Made by a program: the position numbers and the translations under genes. A model generated the notes under the pieces. It was not told where the DNA came from, did no database searches, and saw only the letters and a program-made list of their open reading frames with translations. DNA of 64,000 nt from Lewinellaceae bacterium (GTDB lineage Bacteria > Bacteroidota > Bacteroidia > Chitinophagales > Saprospiraceae), in assembly GCA_016710765.1 (NCBI GenBank), contig JADJUJ010000006.1, positions 248,001 through 312,000 on the forward strand. Direction: 5' to 3'. Shown here one piece after another: positions 1 through 9,354 of this stretch; position 1 is the first letter of the stretch; every line of letters begins with the position of its first letter.

Positions 1-1
1 T

Positions 2-361
2 GCCAATAGCGTGCACCGCGACTTCCGAATGATCACCCGAACGCCCTTTCTGGTATTTATTTTAATTAACCTGGCCTATTGGCTTTTTTACTATTCTCTG
101 CACCTGGCAGATCCCGAATTGCTGCAAATGGAAACCGCGCTTCAGTTGAAGATGTTACAAGAGCAGTTGGCGGCTGGTACCGGTGATCCAGACAGCGCCA
201 ATACCCTTCGGGAAAATATTCAGTTCCTTCAAAAAGAAGGAATGACCATGACCCTGGGCCCCGTGTTAATGCGCATGGGAATGGGTGCCATTGGCGGTTT
301 TGCCCTTGCGGCTGCCATTGCCTACCTCCAGCGCAGCAAATCCCCTAAAACATCTGCTTAA
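2..361 (+). CDS. DUF4199-like membrane protein, 5' end missing
   Basis: The reading frame is open to the left edge of the window, so this is the C-terminal part of a longer gene. What remains has a hydrophobic segment near the start (FLVFILINLAYWLFYYS), a polar helical stretch rich in Glu and Gln, and a final membrane segment (MGMGAIGGFALAAAIAYL) followed by a short basic tail. This order matches the C-terminal half of Bacteroidetes DUF4199 proteins, small inner-membrane proteins of unknown role. It ends 9 bases before the next gene on the same strand, so the two are probably co-transcribed. The family match is by pattern only. Confidence 0.5.
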   Translation, partial: ANSVHRDFRMITRTPFLVFILINLAYWLFYYSLHLADPELLQMETALQLKMLQEQLAAGTGDPDSANTLRENIQFLQKEGMTMTLGPVLMRMGMGAIGGFALAAAIAYLQRSKSPKTSA

Positions 362-370
362 CCCCTATCC

Positions 371-1348
371 GTGGAATCAGAACCTCAAATTGAGCCTTCA
401 AGGCGATTTTTCCCAGGTCAATGGCGATTGTCCAGGCTCCTGCGCTGGCTGTTCCTGCTGTTGATTTTGGGCGGTATTCTAGTCAATTACCACGAGGATA
501 TTCCGGCTGAAAAGTTACAGGGAAAATATGGCTACCCCGACTCCCGCTTTGTTGCCGTTGAAGGTATGCAAGTACACTGCCGCGTGGTGGGTAAAGGGGA
601 AGCACTGGTGTTGCTGCACGATGCCGACAATTCTATGCACACCTGGGATGCCTGGGTGGATTCCCTTTCCAGATCGTATAAGGTAATTGTGCTGGATCTT
701 CCCGGTTTTGGACTAACCGGGCCGCACCCCCAGGGTAGTTACAGTACTTTTATGTATGTGAGTTTTCTGGAGGAATTCGTTGGCGCCCTGCGTTTGCGAC
801 AATTTCATTTGGTGGGCAATGGCCTTGGGGCTCAAATTGCCTGGTTTTATGCCGTAGAGCACCCCGAACGCTTGCGCAAATTGGTATTGCTGAATGCGCC
901 GGGCTTTGAGAAAAGTGAGTTCTCCCTGGTGCAGTTTATGGCCAGTGCACCCGTATTGAATCGAGTGTTTCGGCGCATCACACCCAGGTCTGCTTTTCGG
1001 ATTATGCTGGAAGACCGATACGCCGACGATGCCCGGGTAAACGATGCAATGATTGACCAGCACTTCCAACTTTTTCTCCGGCCGGGAAGCCGAAAAGCCT
1101 ATACCAACATCTCCCAGGTACGCAACAATCGCCCACCTGCCGATATTATTGAGAAAATCGCTGCACCCACCCTAATCCTATGGGGGGCCGAAGACACACG
1201 AATTTCCCCCGAATTCGCGTACGAGTTTCACCGCCGTATCCGGAAATCTCAATTGAAAATTTACCAAAACTCAGGACACTGGCCACAAGAAGAAATTCCT
1301 GGCCCAACAACAACCGATGTTAGGAGTTTTTTGGAAGGCAGGTTCTAA
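371..1348 (+). CDS. alpha/beta hydrolase fold protein lacking the catalytic serine
   Basis: This 325-residue protein begins at GTG and has one N-terminal membrane segment (LLRWLFLLLILGGILVNY, about residues 22-39) followed by an alpha/beta hydrolase domain. Family landmarks are present: LDLPGFGLTG, an acid residue in LWGAEDTR and a His in SGHWPQEE. The nucleophile elbow, normally G-x-S-x-G, reads G-N-G-L-G, so Ser is replaced by Gly (codon GGC). The usual HG oxyanion motif after strand 3 reads HD. With both features altered it is unlikely to be an active serine hydrolase and may be a binding or scaffold pseudoenzyme. It follows the DUF4199-like gene by 9 bases. Confidence 0.75.
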   Translation: MESEPQIEPSRRFFPGQWRLSRLLRWLFLLLILGGILVNYHEDIPAEKLQGKYGYPDSRFVAVEGMQVHCRVVGKGEALVLLHDADNSMHTWDAWVDSLSRSYKVIVLDLPGFGLTGPHPQGSYSTFMYVSFLEEFVGALRLRQFHLVGNGLGAQIAWFYAVEHPERLRKLVLLNAPGFEKSEFSLVQFMASAPVLNRVFRRITPRSAFRIMLEDRYADDARVNDAMIDQHFQLFLRPGSRKAYTNISQVRNNRPPADIIEKIAAPTLILWGAEDTRISPEFAYEFHRRIRKSQLKIYQNSGHWPQEEIPGPTTTDVRSFLEGRF

Positions 1349-1361
1349 AGTCTGCTTCGAT

Positions 1362-1808
1362 CTATTTTACCGTCGGTACATGGTGTTCAATAAAGAAATT
1401 CCGCACCTCAGCCACCATCTGGTTCTGTGTCATTTGGTCGGCAGCGCGAACCTCCATAATCTCGGTAGGGAAGTGCTTGATCGCTTCGATTGCGTTTTTC
1501 AAGCCGTACTTGGCCTGGGAAGGTCCAAAAATAAACAAAGCATCGGCGTCGGCTCCCAAAGCCTTGATGATTTCTTCGAAGTAGAGTTTCTCTTCGTGGT
1601 GCTTCTTCTCCGTCACAATACGCTCGGAAACGCCGCCCTGCGGGCCCCAGGGTACACTGGTTTTGGAGCCTCCTTTGGAAACGCCTGTATTGATGTTAGA
1701 GATGATATGGGTGACCTTAGGCTGTTCGTTGGTTTCTGTTGCCAAATGAACGAGGTAGGCATCTTTGACGTCTAGCCAAACACCTACACACTTTTTATCG
1801 TTCGTCAT
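1362..1808 (-). CDS. conserved protein, eRF1-domain/host-attachment-like fold
   Basis: This is a 148-residue soluble protein with no signal peptide. It opens with VGVWLDVKDAYLVHL, has a central charged segment (EKKHHEEKLYFEEIIKAL), then ADALFIFGPSQAKYGLKNAI and a conserved-looking end RAADQMTQNQMVAEVRNFF. The pattern of an N-terminal beta hairpin, a basic helix and a 'loIfGP.eak..L...i' block matches a widespread but uncharacterised group of small proteins related in fold to domain 2 of release factor eRF1 and to 'translational machinery' or host-attachment proteins. It lies downstream of the formate dehydrogenase genes on the same strand and may be the last gene of that operon. Function is not known. 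Confidence 0.5.
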   Translation of the reverse strand: MTNDKKCVGVWLDVKDAYLVHLATETNEQPKVTHIISNINTGVSKGGSKTSVPWGPQGGVSERIVTEKKHHEEKLYFEEIIKALGADADALFIFGPSQAKYGLKNAIEAIKHFPTEIMEVRAADQMTQNQMVAEVRNFFIEHHVPTVK

Positions 1809-1894
1809 AATCTATAGCATTGGTTTCAACAAAGATGTAGAAATTCCAATCAAAAAGAATTGACGCTTGACAGGCTAAGGGTTGATACCTGTCA

Positions 1895-2410
1895 TCATTT
1901 CTCCTTCTGCCATACGATTTCGCTCGTCAAACATTTCGCGTCCTTCAATGAAGCACTCACCTCCTTGCGGAAAGCCTCCGTCGACACCACAGCGTCGATG
2001 CCCTCCTTCAGCAGGCTTACATCGTGGGTGACCAGTTCTTTCTTGCTGATACGAATGTGGTAAAGGAAGTAGTTGCCTGTATCAGTGCCTTCTGACAGTT
2101 CCTGAAGCACTAAAAGGTTTGCTTGTCCAGTCTGGTAGGCCAGGCTTTAAACTGATCCTCTTCTGCAGCATACATTTCTCCTTTTTCCTGTACGGAAACA
2201 TTGTATGTCAGGTTATCGGCGCTGTTAATGGTTACTTTTTTGACTTCGCTGTCCGCATTGTCGGTTGTCCATGTTCCGAAAAGATTTTTATCGATTTTTT
2301 TCGGTACCGTTTTCGCCCAAGGGATAATCGGTACTAACCGGGCAACCGGAGAATATCAAGGCCGCCAATAAAAGCATGCACCCTTGAAAAAAACGTTGTT
2401 TATGCTTCAT
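1895..2410 (-). CDS. putative lipoprotein, reading frame broken once
   Basis: Reading from ATG at 2410 gives a signal peptide ending in the lipobox FSGC, then a polar domain containing LFGTWTTDNADSEVKKVTI, and stops at TAG just after KQTF. The second half continues in another frame (LVLQELSEGTDTGNYFLYHI, ending EIVWQKEK). Adding one T to the run at 2112-2115 (AAAA on the plus strand) joins the two into one lipoprotein of about 171 residues. The compact 'lipocalin-like' layout, with GTW near the start, suggests a small beta-barrel lipoprotein, but no family was recognised. It sits 32 bases downstream of the formate dehydrogenase large-subunit gene. Confidence 0.6.
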
Positions 2411-2442
2411 TGCAGCAAGTTTTTAAGGTGATATGGTAAAAT

Positions 2443-5195
2443 CTAGACAAGGGTATTGCCTTGTTTTTCATGTCTTTCTGCCACCCGGCGGGCTTTTCTG
2501 ATTTTCACCGCTACGACTTTATACTCCGGGCATTTTGCTTCACTGTCGTGTACATCGGAAGTCACAAGGTTGACCATGATATCCGGGAAGTGGAAGGTGG
2601 TACTCAGGATGCCCTCCTTTACATTTTCCGAAATGTCTGCCTTAAGATCGATTTTGCCCCTGGGCGATTCGATGCAAACCCAATCTCCTTGCTGGATGTT
2701 GTGTTTGGCGGCATCGTTGGCATGGATCAGGAGTACGTCTTCCGTTACGATTCGGACGTTACGCGTCCTGCGCGTCATGGTTCCTGCGTTGTAATGCGCC
2801 AGCACGCGGTTGGTGGTCAGGATATAAGGATATTCCACGCTGTTGTCGAGCAATTCTTTTGTTTCTACGAATTCACGGAAAAAGAAAGGGCCTTTTCCCG
2901 CTTGAAACTTTCCTGGTGCAGGATTTGGGTATCTTTCCCATCCAGCGCAACCGGCCATTGTTTTCCCTGATCGCCCAGGTTCTCCCATTTTACACCGGCA
3001 AAGAAGGGGACGATTTTTGAAATCTCTTCCAACATGCCCTTGGCCGTATAGGGCGCCTGCGTGTAGCCCATGCGGTTCATGATGTCTACCATGATCTGCC
3101 CGTCGGCTTTTGATTCGCCAATGGGTTTCACTACCTGGTGGACGGCCTGAATCCGGCGTTCCCCATTGGTAAACGTACCTTCTTTTTCCAGGAAAGAGGC
3201 GCCAGGCAAAATCACGTGCGCGTATTTGGCGGTCTCTGTCATAAATATCTCCTGTACAATCAAGAGGTCCAACGACTCCATGGCTTTAATGACCTTGGTG
3301 GTGTTGGGGTCCGATTGCACGATGTCTTCTCCCATGATCCAGAGTGCCTTGAGTTGCTGGGAAATGGCGGCGTCAAACATTTCTGGAATGGTATATCCAA
3401 TGTGGTTCGGCAGTTTGGCACCGTAGAAATGCTCATACTGAAGGATCACTGCAGGATCGGTTACATCCAGGTAACCGGCGCCCTGGTAGGGCTGTACGCC
3501 CATATCAGCCATGCCCTGAACATTGTTTTGTCCGCGCAAAGGGTTGACCCCACAACCGGGTTTGCCTATGTTGCCAGTGAGCATGGCCAGGTTGGCAATT
3601 TGTATCACAGCAAAGGTTCCCTGATAGTGCTCGGTTACACCAAGCCCGTGAAACGACATTACCGGCCCACAGGTGGCATAAGCGATGGCTGCTGCGCGAA
3701 CTTGTTCTCGCGGTACACCCGAAACTTCTTCCAGTTCATCGATATTGATGGATAAAATATTCCGCCGCAAATCCTCAAATCCCTCCGTACGGCTGCTGAC
3801 AAAGTCTTTGTCCTCCAGACCTTCCGTGATAATGTAATACATCATCATGTTCAGCACGGCGATGTTGGTACCGGGGCGGAGTTGCAAATGGTAATGGGCG
3901 TATTTGGCCATTTCGGTTTTACGCGGATCGATTACAATCAGCGTTTTGCCCTTCATTGCCTGCTGTTTGATTTTGGCCCCGGTAACAGGGTGCGCTTCAG
4001 TTGGGTTGGCGCCGATCACCAACATGCCGCTGGTGTGCTTCAGGTCGGCAATGGAATTGGTGGCGGCACCGGTTCCAAAAGTGCGCTGCATCCCAATGGC
4101 AGTAGGGGAGTGGCAAACCCGGGCACAGCCGTCGATGTTGTTGGTGCCGATGACCGCGCGAATGAATTTTTGCATCAAATAATTCTCCTCGTTGGTACAG
4201 CGGGAAGAAGAAATGCCGGCAATGGCATCCGGGCCGTTTTCGTCGCGAATGGCCGAAAGGCGTTCGGCAATGTAGTCGTATACTTCATCCCAGCTGGCTT
4301 GCTCAAACTGCCCGTTCCGCCGGATCAGTGGGTGGCGAAGCCGGTCGGGGTGATCGTAAAAAGAGAAAGCATAGCGGCCTTTCAGGCAGGTATGGCCGGA
4401 ATTGACCTCCGCACCGTAGGGCGCTTGTATGCTAAGGATGGAATTATCTTTTACACTCACTTCCAGGTTACAGGCCACACCGCAATAGGTGCAAATGGTC
4501 CGTACCTTGTCTTGTCCAACAACCGACTTCGACTGAAACACATCAGATATAGCAGAAGTAGGGCATGCTTGTGAGCAGGCGCCGCAGGAAACGCAGTCGG
4601 ACTCCAGGAAGCTCTGGTCCATGCCTTTTATGATTCGGCTGTTGTAGCCGCGGCCTTCGACGCTGAGTACAAATTGTCCCTGCACTTCATCGCAAGCCCG
4701 CACACAGCGGTAGCAGAGGATGCATTTCGACAGGTCGGAAGTGAGGTAGGGGTGACTCAGGTCCTTCTCCCGATCGAGATGGTTTTCGCCATCCGGATAC
4801 CGGACCTTTCGTATGCCCACTCGGGCGGCGGTGTCCTGCAATTCACAGTTGCCATTCACTTCGCAGGTCAGGCAATCCAGCGGGTGGTCGGTAAGCACCA
4901 GCTCGACAATATTTTTGCGCAATTTCTGGATCTCCGGTGTTTCTGTATAGATGAACATGCCGGGCTCCATGAGGGTATGACAGGATGCCTTGGTGCGCCG
5001 GGGCCCACCAGCCTGGAGGGCCACTTCTACACTGCAAACCCGACAGGCGCCATAGGCCTCCAGGTTTGGCGCATCACATAGCGTTGGTACGCTGTCTTTG
5101 CCAAAATGACGGCGCGCTACCTGCAGGATGGTTTCCCCGGGCGGGTAGGCGCAGGGCTGATCATTGATATAGGCAACAGTGGTAAGATTTGACAT
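2443..5195 (-). CDS. fdhF: NAD-dependent formate dehydrogenase, large (alpha) subunit
   Basis: This subunit oxidises formate to CO2 at a bis-molybdopterin site. Residues 1-220 are NuoG-like: a [2Fe-2S] domain (CDAPNLEAYGACRVC, Cys 40-54), a His/Cys [4Fe-4S] site (HPLDCLTCEVNGNC) and two ferredoxin clusters (CILCYRCVRAC, CVSCGACSQAC). A further [4Fe-4S] site (CTYCGVAC, about 235-242) starts the catalytic domain. The active-site residue is Cys361 in CARVCHSP, so it is the cysteine rather than selenocysteine form. The frame breaks at 2897-2899 (CCC). Adding one base joins it to the C-terminal molybdopterin dinucleotide-binding domain (TTNRVLAHYNAGTMTRR), giving about 917 residues. It follows the fused diaphorase subunit by a few bases, which supports a soluble NAD-reducing enzyme. 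Confidence 0.9.
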
Positions 5196-5201
5196 GGTAG
5201 T

Positions 5202-6945
5202 TTAAATTAGGCTGTAATGTATTGGCTTTTCTCTCCTCTCCTCTCTCCTCTCTCCTCTCCTCTCATCTCTCCTCTCTCCTCTCCTCTCCTCTCTCCTCCT
5301 AGAAAAATAAGGCTTCAATTCCTCGCTAAAATACTGCATCGCATTTTTAACCGGTAAAGGAATACCGCCGCCAAGGGCACAGAGCGACCCTTTTTCCAGG
5401 GTTTCGAGCAAGTCGTTCCACAACTCACGGTCGATTTGGTAGTTTTCCGATTGTGCTTTTTGCAGTAATTCCTTGCCACGCACCGAACCTATCCGGCAGG
5501 GAAAGCATTTTCCACAGCTTTCGTGCGCGGTAAAAGCAAACAAGTGTTCCAGGTATTTTACCAAGGGAAAACGTTCTGGTACCGACAAAATTGAGGCGTG
5601 GCCCAACAGGAAACCATTGCTGGCAAAGGATTCGAAGTCAATGCTTAAATCGTCAATTTTACTCATGGGAACGAGTCCACCCAACGGACCGCCGATGTGC
5701 AGGGCTTTGACCGGCTCGCGAAAGCCACCGCCCATTTCATCTACCACCACACGCAGGGGAGTGCCCATGTCTACCTCGTACAAGCCAGGGCGCTTGAAAT
5801 GGCTGTCGAGGGAAAGCAGTTTGGTGCCGCTCGATTTTTCGGTACCTATTTTTTAAAACGCGCTCCACCTTCCTGCACGATGAATGGAATGCTGGCCAGG
5901 GTTTCTACATTGTTTACGGCAGTAGGTTTTCCATACAAACCCGACTGTGCCGGGAAGGGCGGACGGGTGCGCACTTCTGCGCGGTTGCCCTCCAAGGAAT
6001 TGAGCAGGGCGGTTTCTTCTCCACAGATGTAGGCGCCTTGCGCTTTGACCACCTTGAGGCGAAAAGTAAAGGTGGCTCCGCCAAATGTTGTGATCGGGAA
6101 AAGGGTGTTGAGTTGATCCGCCAGACGCGTGGTAAGGGCTATGGATTCGGGGTACTCGGCGCGGATGTACACCACGCCATCGCTGGCGTTCGACATGTAG
6201 CCCGCCAAAATCATTCCGATGAGCACCAGATGCGGCTGTTCTTCCAGCAAATAGCGGTCGGAAAAGGCACCGGGGTCGCCCTCGTCGGCATTGCAAACGA
6301 TGTAACGGGCATCAGCAGGCTCATTCCTGACGGTATTTAGCTTGATGGCCATGGGAAACCCTGCGCCGCCGCGACCGCGAAGTCCGGAAGTTTGAAGTTC
6401 CTGTAACAACTGTTCAGGGGCGCGTTGCAGCCAGGCGGGCAGCAATTGCAGGCACTCATCGGCGCTCATTGCCTGGAAAGACAAGAGGCCTTGTCCAAGG
6501 CCCTGGTGGGTATATGGCGCCGCATTAGTAGTTGCGCCGTTCCGGCAAACATCTGCTACCTGATCGGCATCGGTTCCGGAATAGTTCTTGCCATCGTGGT
6601 GGAAAGCGCGGTTTTCATAGCAACGGCCCAGGCAGTACACTTCACCGATGGTACCGGCTCCCAGCGTATTTTCCAAATCGGATTTAACGGCATCCTGGGT
6701 TCCTGCGAGCAGGCAGGCGCTTCCCGAACAAACAAATGCTTTTTTCCCGCTGGCGTGCGGATTCAGGAAGTCGTAAAAAGAGGCTGCGCCGTATGCAGAG
6801 GCCTTTCCGATCAGAAATTTATCTGCAACATCGGCCAGTTTTGCCTTGTCGGGCAGACCGTTTTCTTGCCGGGTGGCCGCCAGTTCTTCAAAGAGATTTT
6901 CGTCGAGTCCCTTGCGTGCTGATAAGTTCTGTATGTTTTTGACAT
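5202..6945 (-). CDS. formate dehydrogenase diaphorase subunit, NuoE-NuoF (gamma-beta) fusion
   Basis: One polypeptide carries a NuoE-like [2Fe-2S] thioredoxin-fold domain (ligands in VCSGSAC and VYCLGRC) followed by a NuoF-like domain with FMN/NAD motifs (GLRGRGGAGFP, CNADEGDPGAF, GAYICGEETAL) and a C-terminal [4Fe-4S] site (ESCGKCFPC plus CALGGG). It passes electrons from the alpha subunit to NAD+. In FdsABG-type enzymes these are separate gamma and beta chains. Frame breaks lie at 6936-6940 (right after the start codon ATG at 6943-6945) and at 5849-5854. Adding one base at each restores a protein of about 580 residues. The Arg/Glu-rich tail coded by the CT repeat is probably an artefact: one more T at 5303-5307 would stop translation after KPYFF. 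Confidence 0.85.
5229..5300. repeat. CTCTC/CTCTCC low-complexity tract
   Basis: About 70 bases of CTCTC and CTCTCC words lie just before the formate dehydrogenase alpha gene on the minus strand. As written, the tract is translated as a tail of Arg, Glu and Gly. It is more likely the intergenic spacer between the beta-type and alpha-type genes. Confidence 0.8.
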
Positions 6946-7264
6946 AGTATTTTGGTTAGGCTGGATAAAATTAAGGATTATTTGGGAATGTGCCGGGTTA
7001 GCTTCAAAAATGCCTGTTTTGGCAAGCAGGTAAACATGCTATAAAGATGCGCAAAGTGAGATTTAAAAGCAGGACACGTCGTGTCAAGGCATCTCATAAT
7101 GGAAGTCTCAAAATTTTGAGCAAAAATCTACGGGAATAAAAATTAAATAATTGGTGGGTATCACATTCTGTGTAAAATCTATTTTTAAATCAGTGTACAA
7201 TCCGTGCGAAAAAAAAACCGGCAGGCACGCGAACAAACAAGGTCGCCGAACGCTGCACAGTTTT
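6946..7264. other. intergenic region upstream of formate dehydrogenase
   Basis: These 319 bases separate the formate dehydrogenase operon from the end of the aldo/keto reductase gene. They are AT-rich and hold no convincing coding frame. They presumably contain the formate dehydrogenase promoter, but no clear TTG-N20-TAnnTTTG pair was found. Confidence 0.4.
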
Positions 7265-8257
7265 TCAATATTGCTTCCAAATTGCAATGGCCTCCAATTC
7301 GTGCCCTTCAAAATGGATGTTTTCCAGGCATTGTAGCGAATCGCTGAGTTGCTCGGGGCGGCTGGCGCCTACTAATACTGAAGTAACCCGAGGGTCTTTG
7401 AGCAACCAGGAAAGCGCCATTTGGGCGAGCGTCTGGTTGCGTGCCATGGCGATATCGTTCAAGGCGTTGATTTGCGTCAATCGTTGCGGGGTTACCGCGC
7501 TTTCCTGCAAAAAGCCATGAGGCTTGGCCGCCCTCGAATCCTCTGGGATGCCCTTGAGGTATTTGGCCGTCAGCAAGCCCTGCGCCAACGGGGAGAATGG
7601 AATACAGCCTACGCCTTCTTTTTCCAGTACCTCCAGCAATCCGGTTTCCGGGTCACGGACGAACATGCTGTATAAGGGCTGGTGGATAAGGCAGGGCGTA
7701 CCCAGCCTGCGGAGAATTTCAATGGCTTCGGCGCTTTGTTCGGCGTTGTAATTGGAAATCCCGGCGTACAGCGCTTTGCCTTGCCGAACTACCTGGTCGA
7801 GCGCCATCATGGTTTCTTCCATGGGGGTGTCGGGGTCGGGGCGGTGGGAGTAAAAGATATCGACATAATCGAGCTGCATGCGCCGCAGACTCTGGTCCAG
7901 GCTGGAAATCAGGTATTTTTTGGAGCCCCATTCGCCGTAAGGTCCGTCCCACATCCGGTAGCCGGCTTTGGTGGATATGATCATTTCATCGCGATGGTTG
8001 CGGAAGTCCGCGTGTAAAATCCGGCCGAAATTTTCCTCAGCAGAACCGGGAGGAGGCCCGTAGTTGTTGGCCAGATCGAAATGGGTAATTCCGGCATCGA
8101 AGGCGAGAAAAAGGGTTTTCCGATAGTGTTCGTACACGTCAACACCGCCAAAATTGTGCCAGAGGCCAAGGGAAATGGCGGGCAGCAGGAGGCCACTGCG
8201 GCCGGAGCGGCGGAAGGGCATGGTAGTGTAGCGTTGGGGGGAAGGAAGGTAGGACAT
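7265..8257 (-). CDS. aldo/keto reductase, YghZ/Gpr-like
   Basis: This is a 330-residue NADPH-dependent reductase of the aldo/keto reductase family. Catalytic residues are visible: Asp and Tyr in FDLANNYGPPPGSAE, Lys in STKAGYRMW and His in YSHRPDPDTP. The NADP-binding end has SVLVGASRPEQL. The insert PYGEWGSKKYL and the GSAEENFGRIL element match the YghZ group (L-glyceraldehyde 3-phosphate or methylglyoxal reductases, and potassium-channel beta-subunit relatives), which are usually about 330-346 residues. It stands alone on the minus strand. The true substrate cannot be read from the sequence. Confidence 0.88.
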   Translation of the reverse strand: MSYLPSPQRYTTMPFRRSGRSGLLLPAISLGLWHNFGGVDVYEHYRKTLFLAFDAGITHFDLANNYGPPPGSAEENFGRILHADFRNHRDEMIISTKAGYRMWDGPYGEWGSKKYLISSLDQSLRRMQLDYVDIFYSHRPDPDTPMEETMMALDQVVRQGKALYAGISNYNAEQSAEAIEILRRLGTPCLIHQPLYSMFVRDPETGLLEVLEKEGVGCIPFSPLAQGLLTAKYLKGIPEDSRAAKPHGFLQESAVTPQRLTQINALNDIAMARNQTLAQMALSWLLKDPRVTSVLVGASRPEQLSDSLQCLENIHFEGHELEAIAIWKQY

Positions 8258-8359
8258 GGCTCGAATGAAAAATGATCAGTTGCGCCAAAGGTAAAAAAGC
8301 CTTTTCAAGCAGTGCACTTGATTTTTCTTCCTGTTCGGGTAGTTTGCGAATGCTAACCC

Positions 8360-8593
8360 TCAAACCCAAAACCGCAACGAATCACTGTTCCCATTCAAAT
8401 ACTCAAAATTGAAATGGTATTGATCCAGACGCTGCTGTAATGGCTGCAGCTGGCCAGTTTGCCGGAATTCAATTCCCACCAGTGCCGGACCGGCTTCCCG
8501 GTTGTTCTTTTTGATGTATTCAAAATGAACATTGTCATCGACGGGGCCTAAAACGTGCACCACAAACTCCTTGAGCGCCCCGGCCCTTCCTGT
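8360..8593 (-). pseudogene. ilvA: 3' remnant of threonine dehydratase (ilvA), ACT-like domain only
   Basis: About 75 residues match the regulatory C-terminus of Bacteroidetes threonine ammonia-lyase: GRAGALKEFVVHVLGP, then VHFEYIKKNNREAGPALVGI, ending YLNGNSDSLRFWV at a stop. This is the isoleucine-sensing ACT-like part. The PLP-dependent catalytic domain of about 330 residues is missing: the frame has a stop about 20 codons upstream, and the bases to 8824 show nothing resembling it. It is either a decayed gene end or a deletion or misjoin in the assembly. No other branched-chain amino acid gene is nearby. Confidence 0.75.
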
Positions 8594-8824
8594 ATCTTGA
8601 TATTTTATCCTGGCTGGAAACCAAATTCAGCAACAAAACAGTCCAGGAGGTGATTCAGTGGAAGTTTCGCGCGCGCAATGGCATGACAGTTTAGGATCTG
8701 ATTTTTCCCTGTAAGGACGATAAGGTAGCATCGTTAAAGTGTTGGTTTCCGGGTTTGCGGTTCTTGAAAAACAACTAACTTGCAGCCAAAACCAGGCTGC
8801 TTACCAAGATTTCTAACCCTTTTC

Positions 8825-9349
8825 ATGACCGAATCATTTTATCTTTCCACCCCTCGGTTGTTGCTGCTTCCCTTGAATTACGAGCAGCTGATCAAATACG
8901 CCATCAACGATGAGCGGCTGGAACAGGAACTGGGCCTGCACTTCAGCCCAAGGGAAATTTCAGAGGATCTGGTGGATGCCCTTGAACGCACCATTTTGCC
9001 CAATGTGGCTGATCCGGAAAAAAATTATCTGTTTTCCACTTTGTGGACCCTCATTGATAAAGCAGAACAGCGAATGGTGGGCGACCTTTGCTTTGTAGGA
9101 GAGCCGGACCTCATGGGTGAAATTGAAATCGGTTATGGCATTCACGAGCCTTACCGGAACAAGGGATACATGTCAGAGGCACTGACAGGCATCATAAAAT
9201 GGGCCAATGAACAGCCTCTGGTACAATCCATTTTTGCTGCAACAGAAAAGGACAACCTGGCCAGTGCAAATGTTTTGCGGAAGAATAATTTTATACAATT
9301 TGGAGAAACCGATACACTGTACAATTGGCGGCTTCCTCTCAATAAATAG
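8825..9349 (+). CDS. GNAT family N-acetyltransferase (RimJ/RimL type)
   Basis: This 174-residue protein starts at the ATG at 8825; an upstream TTG in frame gives an unlikely extension. It opens with FYLSTPRLLLLPL, typical of RimJ/RimL-like acetyltransferases. The acetyl-CoA binding region reads EIEIGYGIHEPYRNKGYMSEAL, a near match to the family's Q/RxxGxG/A loop with RNKGY. It ends with a 'N..S..vL.K.nF' block (NLASANVLRKNNF). The acceptor is unknown. Its stop is 5 bases before the next gene, so it is probably co-transcribed with the esterase. Confidence 0.85.
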   Translation: MTESFYLSTPRLLLLPLNYEQLIKYAINDERLEQELGLHFSPREISEDLVDALERTILPNVADPEKNYLFSTLWTLIDKAEQRMVGDLCFVGEPDLMGEIEIGYGIHEPYRNKGYMSEALTGIIKWANEQPLVQSIFAATEKDNLASANVLRKNNFIQFGETDTLYNWRLPLNK

Positions 9350-9354
9350 TCTTT

